A program made the translations under genes and the position numbers. Below, piece after piece: positions 25,639 to 32,864 of a stretch of 48,698 bases of DNA. The notes under the pieces were generated by a model. That model searched no databases, was not told the origin of the DNA, and saw only the letters and a program-made list of their open reading frames with translations. This stretch comes from an uncultured Eubacteriales bacterium. Lineage in GTDB: Bacteria; Bacillota; Clostridia; Oscillospirales; QAKW01. The first letter of the stretch is position 1, and each line of letters starts with the position of its first letter. The DNA lies in assembly GCA_902492505.1 (NCBI GenBank), contig CABULU010000008.1, forward strand, positions 1 to 48,698, in the 5' to 3' direction.

Positions 25639-27144
25639 TTATTCTCCCGCATGTGAGATACCGAGTATTTCAAGCTCCCTGTCCGTCATGCCGATGCCGC
25701 GGAGCATAAGACGGTTGCCGCGCAGCGCCTCAACGGAATTTATGCCCATACCGCCCATCATTTCCTTTATTTCATGACGCCAGCCATTCATCAAATTGAC
25801 AAGACGCTGCCTGCCTACATTAGGATTCAGTCTTTTAACAAGTTCAGGGCGCTGTGTCGCAATGCCCCAGTTACATTTACCGCTCTGACATGTGCGACAA
25901 AGGTGACAACCCATTGCAAGCAAGGCGGCAGTGGCGATATAACATGCATCGGCACCAAGTGCTATCGCCTTGACAACATCGGAAGCACTGCGTATAGATC
26001 CCCCAGCTATAAGGGAAACACTGTTTCGTATACCTTCGTCTCGCAGGCGTCGGTCAACAGCGGCTAACGCAAGCTCGATTGGAATACCGACATTATCACG
26101 TATACGAGTCGGTGCCGCGCCGGTACCGCCGCGAAAACCGTCTATTGCGATAATATCCGCGCCGCTTCTGGCAATTCCGCTTGCAATGGCTGCGATATTA
26201 TGTACGGCGGCAATTTTCACAATTATCGGCTTTGTATATTCGGTTGCCTCCTTGAGAGAAAATACCAACTGTCTTAAATCCTCAATGGAATAAATATCAT
26301 GATGAGGCGCAGGCGAAATTGCGTCAGAGCCCTCCGGAATCATACGTGTGCGTGAAACATCACCGATGATTTTCGTTCCGGGCAGATGCCCCCCTATACC
26401 GGGCTTTGCACCCTGCCCCATTTTAATTTCTATTGCAGCACCCGCCTTCAGATAATCCTCATGAACTCCGAAACGACCGCTTGCGACCTGAACGACGGTG
26501 TTTTTACCGTAGCAATAGAAATCCTCATGCAGACCTCCCTCTCCCGTATTGTAAAGAATACCGAGTTCGCAGGCTGCACCGGCAAGCGCCGCATGGGCAT
26601 TATAGCTTATGGAGCCATAACTCATCGCAGAAAACATAACGGGCATGGAAAGCTCTATTTGCGGAGGAAGTTCACATTTTAATTTTCCGTTTTCATCTCT
26701 TTCAACCTTATCCGGCTTTTTACCTAAAAACACACGTGTTTCCATCGGTTCACGCAGCGGATCTATCGGCGGATTTGTAACCTGAGACGCGTTGATAAGC
26801 AGCTTATCCCAATACACCGGCAGCGGCTTGGGGTTTCCCATTGATGATAACAGCACCCCGCCGCTGTTGGCCTGCTTATAAATCTCGTTAACGGTATCAC
26901 TTTTCCAGTTGGCATTCTCTCTGAGAGTGCAGTCGCTTTTTATGATTTTCAAAGCATGCTCGGGACAGAACGCTACACAACGCTGGCAGTTGACACACTT
27001 TGACTCATCAGCCGACATAATTCCCTTTTCGGCATTATATACATGCACCCCGTTTGAACACTGACGCTCGCACGCGCGGCAGACAGTACAGCGCTGCACA
27101 TTCCTAACAACCTCAAACTCGGGATAAATAAATTCTATGCTCAT
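25639..27144 (-). CDS. glutamate synthase FMN-binding catalytic subunit with N-terminal ferredoxin domain
   Basis: 501 residues. Two 4Fe-4S motifs at the N-terminus (CTVCRACERQC about 19-29, CVNCQRCVAFCPEH about 50-63) are followed by the FMN-binding TIM-barrel (GEGGLHEDFY, KPGIGGHLPGTK, IDGFRGGTGAAPTR, GADACYIATAALLAMGC) and the 3Fe-4S cysteines CHLCRTCQSGKC. It reduces the imine formed from 2-oxoglutarate and ammonia. The ATG overlaps the stop of the glutaminase gene by 4 bases. No NADPH-oxidising GltD gene is in the window, so electrons may come from ferredoxin. Confidence 0.93.
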   Translation of the reverse strand: MSIEFIYPEFEVVRNVQRCTVCRACERQCSNGVHVYNAEKGIMSADESKCVNCQRCVAFCPEHALKIIKSDCTLRENANWKSDTVNEIYKQANSGGVLLSSMGNPKPLPVYWDKLLINASQVTNPPIDPLREPMETRVFLGKKPDKVERDENGKLKCELPPQIELSMPVMFSAMSYGSISYNAHAALAGAACELGILYNTGEGGLHEDFYCYGKNTVVQVASGRFGVHEDYLKAGAAIEIKMGQGAKPGIGGHLPGTKIIGDVSRTRMIPEGSDAISPAPHHDIYSIEDLRQLVFSLKEATEYTKPIIVKIAAVHNIAAIASGIARSGADIIAIDGFRGGTGAAPTRIRDNVGIPIELALAAVDRRLRDEGIRNSVSLIAGGSIRSASDVVKAIALGADACYIATAALLAMGCHLCRTCQSGKCNWGIATQRPELVKRLNPNVGRQRLVNLMNGWRHEIKEMMGGMGINSVEALRGNRLMLRGIGMTDRELEILGISHAGE

Positions 27145-28238
27145 ATAGCTGCGCCTTCCTTCACCTGAATAATTACGGGCTCGCCGCCCGCCGGTGCCCA
27201 GATATTCTCCGCATTTGGCTCCATTGCGCGTATCGCCGCTTCTTCACTTGCAATAAATACCATATCATCCTTTTCTCCCACTACCATGGAACGGAGCTTT
27301 AAACGGTCATTCAGCGCCATAAGCCCGCCGTTATAGCCCAAAACCACTGAAAAAGGGCCGGTAATTAAAAGGCTTGAAAACATCGTACGCAGATATGTAT
27401 ATTTATTTTTATTCTCAATATCGGTTTTGTCTGCTATACTACTCCAAAACGGCGCGGCAATAACGCCTGCCGCCTCGTCAAGGCTAAGCCCCTGAACACG
27501 AATAAGATAGTCCATTATATAGGTTATAACCTCCGTATCGGTTTGCAGTGTACATTTATAACCAAACATTTCGATAAACCGGCGGTTGGCATCGTATGAT
27601 GATATTTCACCGTTATGGACAACAGACCAATCAAGCAGAGAAAAAGGATGCGCACCGCCCCACCAACCGGGAGTGTTTGTCGGATATCGGCCGTGCGCCG
27701 TCCAAGAATACCCCTCATATTGCTCTAACTTATAAAATACTCCGACATCCTCCGGAAAGCCGACAGCTTTGAAAGTTCCCATATTTTTTCCGCTGGAAAA
27801 GACATATGCACCGTTCATTTCGGTATTGATTTTCATTACGGTTTTTGCTACAAATTCTTTTTCGTCAAGCTGCAAAGCTAAAAGAACCGAATTCAGGGGC
27901 GCGACAAAATACCGCCAAATTATCGGTTCGTCGGTAATTTCGGGGATTTTACGCGTCGGAATTATTTCCGATTTAACGATTTCAAAGCGTTCTTTTAAAA
28001 ATGCTTCACAATTCTTTCTTGCAGCACGCTCGTTAAAAAACATATGCAGAGCATAAAAATCTTTGTATTCGGGATAAATGCCGTAGCCGGCAAAACCGCC
28101 GCCCAGTCCGTTGGAACGGTCGTGCATCGGCTTCATGGCATTGCATATTCCTTCACCTGACATTTTCCTGCCGTCTCTTGAAATAACGGCGGCAATGGCA
28201 CAGCCCGACGGAATTCGTATCTGACCTTCAATTTTCAT
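27141..28238 (-). CDS. glutamate synthase glutaminase subunit (class II amidotransferase)
   Basis: 365 residues, class II glutamine amidotransferase fold. The nucleophile is probably Cys13 (IPSGCAIAAVI), so a 12-residue propeptide would have to be removed. Other motifs: HGRYPTNTPGWWGGAHPF, DWSVVHNGEISSYDANR and QTDTEVITYIMDY. ATG 28238 is chosen for AAAGGAAAT upstream; the frame stays open 30 codons further but that covers the terminator of the leader. First gene of the leftward nitrogen operon, feeding ammonia to the synthase subunit. Confidence 0.92.
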   Translation of the reverse strand: MKIEGQIRIPSGCAIAAVISRDGRKMSGEGICNAMKPMHDRSNGLGGGFAGYGIYPEYKDFYALHMFFNERAARKNCEAFLKERFEIVKSEIIPTRKIPEITDEPIIWRYFVAPLNSVLLALQLDEKEFVAKTVMKINTEMNGAYVFSSGKNMGTFKAVGFPEDVGVFYKLEQYEGYSWTAHGRYPTNTPGWWGGAHPFSLLDWSVVHNGEISSYDANRRFIEMFGYKCTLQTDTEVITYIMDYLIRVQGLSLDEAAGVIAAPFWSSIADKTDIENKNKYTYLRTMFSSLLITGPFSVVLGYNGGLMALNDRLKLRSMVVGEKDDMVFIASEEAAIRAMEPNAENIWAPAGGEPVIIQVKEGAAI

Positions 28239-28272
28239 ATCGGTTATTTCCTTTCCGAAAAATACAAAAAAG

Positions 28273-28322
28273 AAAAGCGCCCATTTCGGCACAGAAAAAT
28301 CTGAACCAAAATGAACGCCTTT
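28273..28322 (-). terminator. leader terminator of the glutamate synthase operon
   Basis: On the minus strand a 17-pair stem (28322-28306 with 28289-28273, including G-U pairs), enclosing a smaller hairpin, is followed by CTTTTTTGTATTTTT. It lies between promoter and first gene. Its 5' arm starts with the loop bases AAAGGC of the hairpin at 28308-28331, so the two structures exclude each other. Confidence 0.88.
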
Positions 28323-28331
28323 GCTCATTTT
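28308..28331 (-). promoter_or_regulatory. ANTAR-type antiterminator hairpin in the glutamate synthase leader
   Basis: On the minus strand a 9-base stem AAAATGAGC/GTTCATTTT (one G-U) closes loop AAAGGC, with A at position 1 and G at position 4, as in known ANTAR targets. It begins within a few bases of the predicted transcript start and overlaps the terminator. Confidence 0.75.
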
Positions 28332-28337
28332 TCAGAT

Positions 28338-28366
28338 ATTATACGCCTGTCAGCCCAAATTGTCAA
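28338..28366 (-). promoter_or_regulatory. sigma-A promoter of the glutamate synthase operon
   Basis: Minus strand consensus TTGACA (28366-28361), 17 bases, TATAAT (28343-28338). Back to back with the equally perfect rightward promoter at 28401. Confidence 0.9.
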
Positions 28367-28400
28367 GAGCAAATAACAAGAAAAAGTTGTAAAAAAGGGG

Positions 28401-28429
28401 TTGACAAATCATTTTCAGCGTTGTATAAT
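28401..28429 (+). promoter_or_regulatory. sigma-A promoter of the type III glutamine synthetase operon
   Basis: TTGACA (28401-28406), 17 bases, TATAAT (28424-28429). Both divergent promoters match consensus, which suits control after initiation, in the leaders. Confidence 0.9.
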
Positions 28430-28438
28430 GCAAATTAT

Positions 28439-28456
28439 AAAGGCAAAGGCGTCTTT
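28439..28456 (+). promoter_or_regulatory. ANTAR-type hairpin 1 in the glnN leader
   Basis: AAAGGC-AAAGGC-GTCTTT: a 6-base stem (one G-U) with loop AAAGGC (A1, G4). It is the first copy of an exact 18-base direct repeat and overlaps the 5' arm of the terminator at 28448-28479. Confidence 0.75.
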
Positions 28457-28479
28457 GAGTGCAAGTACTCAAAGGCGTT
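28448..28479 (+). terminator. leader terminator 1 of the glnN operon
   Basis: 13-base stem (28448-28460 with 28467-28479, some G-U pairs), loop GCAAGT, followed by ATTTTATTTT. Confidence 0.7.
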
Positions 28480-28503
28480 ATTTTATTTTCATCAACATTA
28501 TAA

Positions 28504-28521
28504 AAAGGCAAAGGCGTCTTT
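28504..28521 (+). promoter_or_regulatory. ANTAR-type hairpin 2 in the glnN leader
   Basis: Exact second copy of the 18-base element: stem AAAGGC/GTCTTT, loop AAAGGC. It overlaps the 5' arm of the main terminator at 28511-28548, so binding here would free the transcript to continue. Confidence 0.75.
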
Positions 28522-28548
28522 AATGTATTTTAGCATTAAGGGCGCCTT
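28511..28548 (+). terminator. leader terminator 2 of the glnN operon
   Basis: 15-base stem (28511-28525 with 28534-28548, two G-U pairs) with an 8-base loop, followed by TTCTTTGTTTTT, 45 bases before the gene. Confidence 0.92.
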
Positions 28549-28592
28549 TTCTTTGTTTTTCCGGAAATATCATTTAAAAAGGAGCTACTAAT

Positions 28593-30689
28593 ATGGAAAC
28601 AGTAAAGGACTATTTCGGCAGTTTGGTTTTTGACGACAGAGTGATGAAAGCGACCTTATCCGCAAAAGTATACGCCTCACTCAAGAAAACCATAGATGAG
28701 GGCACCGAGCTTGACATCGGTGTTGCCAATGCAGTGGCGGCAGCAATAAAAGACTGGGCGGTAACCAAGGGCGCGACTCATTACACGCACTGGTTCCAAC
28801 CGCTCACCGGTATAACCGCCGAAAAACACGACAGCTTTATATCCCCTTCTCCCGACGGCGGAGTTATTATGGAGTTTTCCGGCAAGGAGCTTATAAAGGG
28901 TGAGCCGGATGCGTCATCTTTTCCGAGCGGAGGTCTGCGGGCTACCTTTGAAGCAAGAGGATATACCGCTTGGGATCCAACTTCATACGCTTTTATAAAG
29001 GGCAAGACCCTATGTATTCCCACAGCATTTTGTTCTTATGACGGTCACGCTTTGGACAAAAAGACACCGCTGCTGCGCTCTATGGAAGCGCTGAACAAAC
29101 AGGCTCTGCGCATTCTAAGACTGTTCGGAAACGAAAATGCAAAATGTGTCCGTTCTTCAGTAGGACCAGAACAGGAATATTTTCTGATACCTGAAGAAAT
29201 GTATGAGCGTCGCCCCGATCTTCGTTTTACCGGACGCACTCTGTTCGGCGCAAAACCGCCGAAAGGTCAGGAGATGGACGACCACTATTTCGGCGTAATA
29301 AAGCCTCGGGTTGCGGCATTTATGAATGAGCTTAACAGCGAGCTATGGAAGCTGGGAATTTTGGCAAAGACAGAACACAATGAGGTGGCACCCGCACAGC
29401 ATGAGCTTGCACCCATATACACCACGACAAATATCGCCACCGACCATAATCAACTGACAATGGAGATCATGCAAAAAGTTGCCGCCAAGCACGGACTGGT
29501 TTGTCTGCTGCACGAAAAGCCATTTGCCGGTGTCAACGGAAGCGGCAAGCACAATAACTGGTCTATTGCAACCGACAGCGGACAGAATCTGCTGTCACCG
29601 GGCGAGACACCTTATGAAAACGCGCAGTTTCTGCTGTTTTTGTGCGCGGTAATCAAGGCTGTAGACGATTATCAGGATTTACTCAGAATATCGGTTGCAA
29701 CCGCCGGCAACGACCACCGTTTGGGTGCAAACGAAGCACCGCCTGCCGTTGTCTCCATATTCCTTGGAGACGAGCTGAATGCCGTTTTGGAAGCAATCGA
29801 AACCGACACACCGTACAAAGGAATAGAAAAAACACAAATGAAGCTTGGAGTCGATGTTCTGCCGAAATTCAATCGAGACACTACCGACCGCAACAGAACC
29901 TCACCCTTCGCTTTTACCGGAAACAAATTCGAATTCCGTATGTTAGGTTCCTCAAACAGCATAGCATGCGCAAATATTATGCTCAATACTGCTGTTGCCG
30001 AAAGCCTAAAAATTTATGCAGACCGATTAGAAGGAGCGGCAGACTTTGAAAAAACACTGCACGAGATGATAAGAAAAACTATCAGAGACCACAAGCACAT
30101 TATCTTTAACGGTAACGGCTACGACGACAGCTGGATTAAAGAGGCAACGGAAAAGCGCGGTCTTATGAACCTACGCACCACTCCCGACGCTATCCCCCAC
30201 ATACTCGACAAAAAGAATGTGGATATGCTTACATCTCACGGAGTATTTTCCGAAGCGGAAATTAAATCGCGTTACGAAATCACACTGGAAAACTACTGCA
30301 AAACAGTTATCATCGAAGCCAACACTATGGCTGCAATGGCAAAAACTCAAATTATCCCCGCCATTGAGGCTTATGCGTCAAGCGTCGCCAAGTCAGCTCT
30401 TACAAAAAAAGAACTGGACAGCACACTTGCATGCAGCTTTGAAACAGGTCTTGTCAGAAAACTTTCAGCATTAACCGACAGAATTGACAGAAAAGTCAGA
30501 GAACTGGAAGACGTCCTGATTTCACTGCACAGCGCCAAAGATATCGGCGAAGAGTCAGCAATGATTCGCGACACCGTCCTTGTTAAAATGAGCGAGCTTA
30601 GAATTCCGTGTGATGAAGCCGAGACACTGACAGCAAAAAGCTATTGGCCGTTTCCTACCTATGCCGACCTTTTATTCGGCGTAAAATAA
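28593..30689 (+). CDS. glnN: glutamine synthetase, type III
   Basis: 698 residues, normal for GSIII, a dodecameric ATP-dependent glutamine synthetase common in Bacteroidetes, cyanobacteria and Clostridia. Motifs: THWFQPLTGITAEKHDSF (N-terminal GSIII-specific), SSVGPEQEYFL, KTEHNEVAPAQHELAP, FAGVNGSGKHNNWS, AGNDHRLGANEAPPA and NRTSPFAFTGNKFEFR. The C-terminal helical region ends in SYWPFPTYADLLF. AAAGGAG precedes the ATG. It is the first gene after the ANTAR-type leader and sits divergent to an operon that contains a second, type I enzyme. Confidence 0.97.
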   Translation: METVKDYFGSLVFDDRVMKATLSAKVYASLKKTIDEGTELDIGVANAVAAAIKDWAVTKGATHYTHWFQPLTGITAEKHDSFISPSPDGGVIMEFSGKELIKGEPDASSFPSGGLRATFEARGYTAWDPTSYAFIKGKTLCIPTAFCSYDGHALDKKTPLLRSMEALNKQALRILRLFGNENAKCVRSSVGPEQEYFLIPEEMYERRPDLRFTGRTLFGAKPPKGQEMDDHYFGVIKPRVAAFMNELNSELWKLGILAKTEHNEVAPAQHELAPIYTTTNIATDHNQLTMEIMQKVAAKHGLVCLLHEKPFAGVNGSGKHNNWSIATDSGQNLLSPGETPYENAQFLLFLCAVIKAVDDYQDLLRISVATAGNDHRLGANEAPPAVVSIFLGDELNAVLEAIETDTPYKGIEKTQMKLGVDVLPKFNRDTTDRNRTSPFAFTGNKFEFRMLGSSNSIACANIMLNTAVAESLKIYADRLEGAADFEKTLHEMIRKTIRDHKHIIFNGNGYDDSWIKEATEKRGLMNLRTTPDAIPHILDKKNVDMLTSHGVFSEAEIKSRYEITLENYCKTVIIEANTMAAMAKTQIIPAIEAYASSVAKSALTKKELDSTLACSFETGLVRKLSALTDRIDRKVRELEDVLISLHSAKDIGEESAMIRDTVLVKMSELRIPCDEAETLTAKSYWPFPTYADLLFGVK

Positions 30690-30709
30690 AAGAAAGAAGA
30701 TGATTGTTA

Positions 30710-31228
30710 ATGATTTACAGTCCCGTTAATACCATTTGGGTGCTAATAGGCGCTGCAATACTCGGTCCGCGTATTGGAAAATACGATAAAAACGGAAAGC
30801 CGCGTGCCATTTTAGGGCATAATATAACCTTTGCCGCGCTCGACGTATTCATATTATGGTTCTGCTGGTTCGGCTTCAACGGCGCATCAACCGTCGGAAT
30901 GGACAGTGATGAGCTTATGGAAACTGCAGGAAGAGTTTTCTTTAACACTAACCTCTCAGCGGCAGTTGCGTGCTGCACCACACTGATAATAACATGGATT
31001 CGCTATAAAAAGCCGGACGTCTCCATGACATACAACGCAGCTCTTGCGGGGCTTGTCGGCATTACAGCAGGTTGCGACGCCGTAAGTCCGGTAGGTGCCG
31101 CCGTGATAGGGCTTGTCTGCGGTACAGCTATCGTATTCTCCGTTGAGTTCTTTGTATACGACGTTGAAAACGCCGTAAAGGTTCGTACCGGTGAAGAAGG
31201 GTACGACGCACTGCAGGACGTCGAATAG
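30710..31228 (+). CDS. truncated ammonium transporter-like protein
   Basis: 172 residues matching only the middle of Amt transporters (usually about 400 residues): LGPRIGKY, ILGHNITFAALDVFILWFCWFGFN, NLSAAVACCTTLI and ALAGLVGITAGCDAVSPVGAA. The N-terminal five helices are absent, and so are the helices after about Amt residue 300; the tail VKVRTGEEGYDALQ is reminiscent of the Amt C-terminus. Neither of the twin pore histidines is present: the VVH position reads VNT and the second-His segment is missing. About four membrane helices are expected. ATG 30710 lies 20 bases after glnN. The rest of Amt is not found nearby, so it is a remnant or a minimal protein of unknown role, not a normal channel. 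Confidence 0.8.
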   Translation: MIYSPVNTIWVLIGAAILGPRIGKYDKNGKPRAILGHNITFAALDVFILWFCWFGFNGASTVGMDSDELMETAGRVFFNTNLSAAVACCTTLIITWIRYKKPDVSMTYNAALAGLVGITAGCDAVSPVGAAVIGLVCGTAIVFSVEFFVYDVENAVKVRTGEEGYDALQDVE

Positions 31229-31260
31229 AATAAAACTGATATGCAACGGAGGCATTTACT

Positions 31261-32844
31261 ATGTGTTCTGTTATGGGCTGCTGCGGCAGCGGAACTGATA
31301 TGGAAGAATTTAAAACAGGCTTTGACCGCACAATTTCACGCGGTCCCGATGACAGCAGAATTATAGACACCGGAAAAGGGCTTCTCGGATTTCACCGGCT
31401 TTCTATTATGGGTCTCACGTCTCACGGAATGCAGCCGTTTGAGCTTGACGGCAGCTATGTTGTCTGCAACGGCGAAATATACGGATTTAAAAAATACAAA
31501 AACATGCTGATACAAAAAGGCTATATTTTTAAAAGCGACAGCGACTGTGAAATACTGCTGCCCATGTACCGTGAGTACAACACGGATATGTTCCCAATGC
31601 TGGACGCAGAATTCGCCTGCATTATCTACGACGGCAGAACGCACGAATATATTGCAGCAAGAGACCCCATAGGTATTCGTCCGCTATATTACGGTTATAA
31701 TGAAAATGGCACTATTTTATTTGCCAGCGAACCGAAAAACCTTGTCGGATTAGCAGATAAAATAATGCCTTTCCCTCCGGGGCATTATTACAAGGGCGGC
31801 AAGTTTATAAGCTACTGCGATATAGCCAAGACAGACAGCATCTGCAACGATAATGTGGAAACCGCCTGCCGGAATATTCACGACAAGCTGATAGCCGGCG
31901 TAGAAAAACGTCTTATTGCCGACGCAAAGGTCGGATTCCTTCTGTCGGGAGGTCTTGATTCCTCTCTTGTATGCTCCATAGCAGCAAAAAAATCGGATAA
32001 ACCAATAAAAACTTTCGCCATCGGCATGAGCGGCGACGCTATTGACCTGAAATATGCAAGGCAAGTCGCCGATTATATAGGCAGCGACCACACGGAAGTA
32101 TACATGACACCAAATGATGTCATATCAAGCCTTGATGAGCTTATACATCTGCTCGGCACCTATGACATCACTACCATCCGCGCCGGCATGGGCATGTATC
32201 TTGTATGCAAGGCAATACATGAAAAAACAGATATCCGCGTAATTTTAACAGGTGAAATTTCAGATGAACTTTTCGGATACAAATATACGGACTTTGCCCC
32301 ATCAGCCGAGGAATTTCAAAAAGAAGCACAAAAGCGTATAAGCGAGCTTCACATGTACGATGTACTCCGTGCAGACAGATGCATTTCGGTAAACTCTCTT
32401 GAAGCGCGTGTGCCGTTTGGTGACATTGACTTTGTAAAATATGTCATGTCACTCGATCCTGAAATAAAATTAAACAAATACGGCAAAGGAAAGTATTTGC
32501 TTCGCCGCGCATTTCAAAACAAAGGTTATCTCCCCGACGAAATACTATACCGAGAAAAAGCCGCTTTTTCAGACGCTGTGGGGCACTCTATGGTAGACTA
32601 TCTAAAGGAATATGCGCAAAAACAATATTCAGACAAAGAATTTAAAGAAAAGTGTCAAAATTACACTCATGCACGTCCGTTCACAAAAGAATCGCTTCTA
32701 TACAGAGAAATTTTTGAAAAATATTATCCCGGTCAGAGCGAAATGATAGTTGATTTTTGGATGCCAAACCGCGCCTGGAAAGGCTGCGACGTAAACGACC
32801 CGTCTGCACGCGTGCTTGCAAACTACGGCGACAGCGGTAAATAA
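31261..32844 (+). CDS. asnB: asparagine synthase (glutamine-hydrolysing)
   Basis: 527 residues. The N-terminal class II amidotransferase starts with the nucleophile Cys2 (MCSVMG) and has RGPDDSRI, GFHRLSIM and CNGEIY. The C-terminal synthetase has the PP-loop LSGGLDSSLV (about 227-236), LTGEISDELFGYKY and EARVPFGD. It converts aspartate, ATP and glutamine to asparagine. A good AACGGAGG lies upstream. Co-operonic with glnN, 32 bases after the Amt-like ORF; a consumer of the glutamine made upstream. Confidence 0.95.
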   Translation: MCSVMGCCGSGTDMEEFKTGFDRTISRGPDDSRIIDTGKGLLGFHRLSIMGLTSHGMQPFELDGSYVVCNGEIYGFKKYKNMLIQKGYIFKSDSDCEILLPMYREYNTDMFPMLDAEFACIIYDGRTHEYIAARDPIGIRPLYYGYNENGTILFASEPKNLVGLADKIMPFPPGHYYKGGKFISYCDIAKTDSICNDNVETACRNIHDKLIAGVEKRLIADAKVGFLLSGGLDSSLVCSIAAKKSDKPIKTFAIGMSGDAIDLKYARQVADYIGSDHTEVYMTPNDVISSLDELIHLLGTYDITTIRAGMGMYLVCKAIHEKTDIRVILTGEISDELFGYKYTDFAPSAEEFQKEAQKRISELHMYDVLRADRCISVNSLEARVPFGDIDFVKYVMSLDPEIKLNKYGKGKYLLRRAFQNKGYLPDEILYREKAAFSDAVGHSMVDYLKEYAQKQYSDKEFKEKCQNYTHARPFTKESLLYREIFEKYYPGQSEMIVDFWMPNRAWKGCDVNDPSARVLANYGDSGK

Positions 32845-32864
32845 GTAAAAAGGGGTAAAACAAG

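Noticed and set aside
28239..28328. Upstream start extending the glutaminase subunit by 30 residues
   Set aside because: This segment is the leader terminator; its translation (rich in Phe and Lys) matches nothing, and a ribosome binding site precedes 28238.
28439..28548. Repeats in the glnN leader as a CRISPR-like array or a glutamine riboswitch
   Set aside because: Only two 18-base repeats, each part of a hairpin/terminator unit, with no spacers of equal size and no cas genes. Known glutamine aptamers do not match, and the six-base loops fit ANTAR targets better.
30690..31260. Sequencing frameshift as the cause of the short Amt
   Set aside because: The missing N-terminal and C-terminal parts of Amt are not present in any frame in the short gaps to glnN and asnB.
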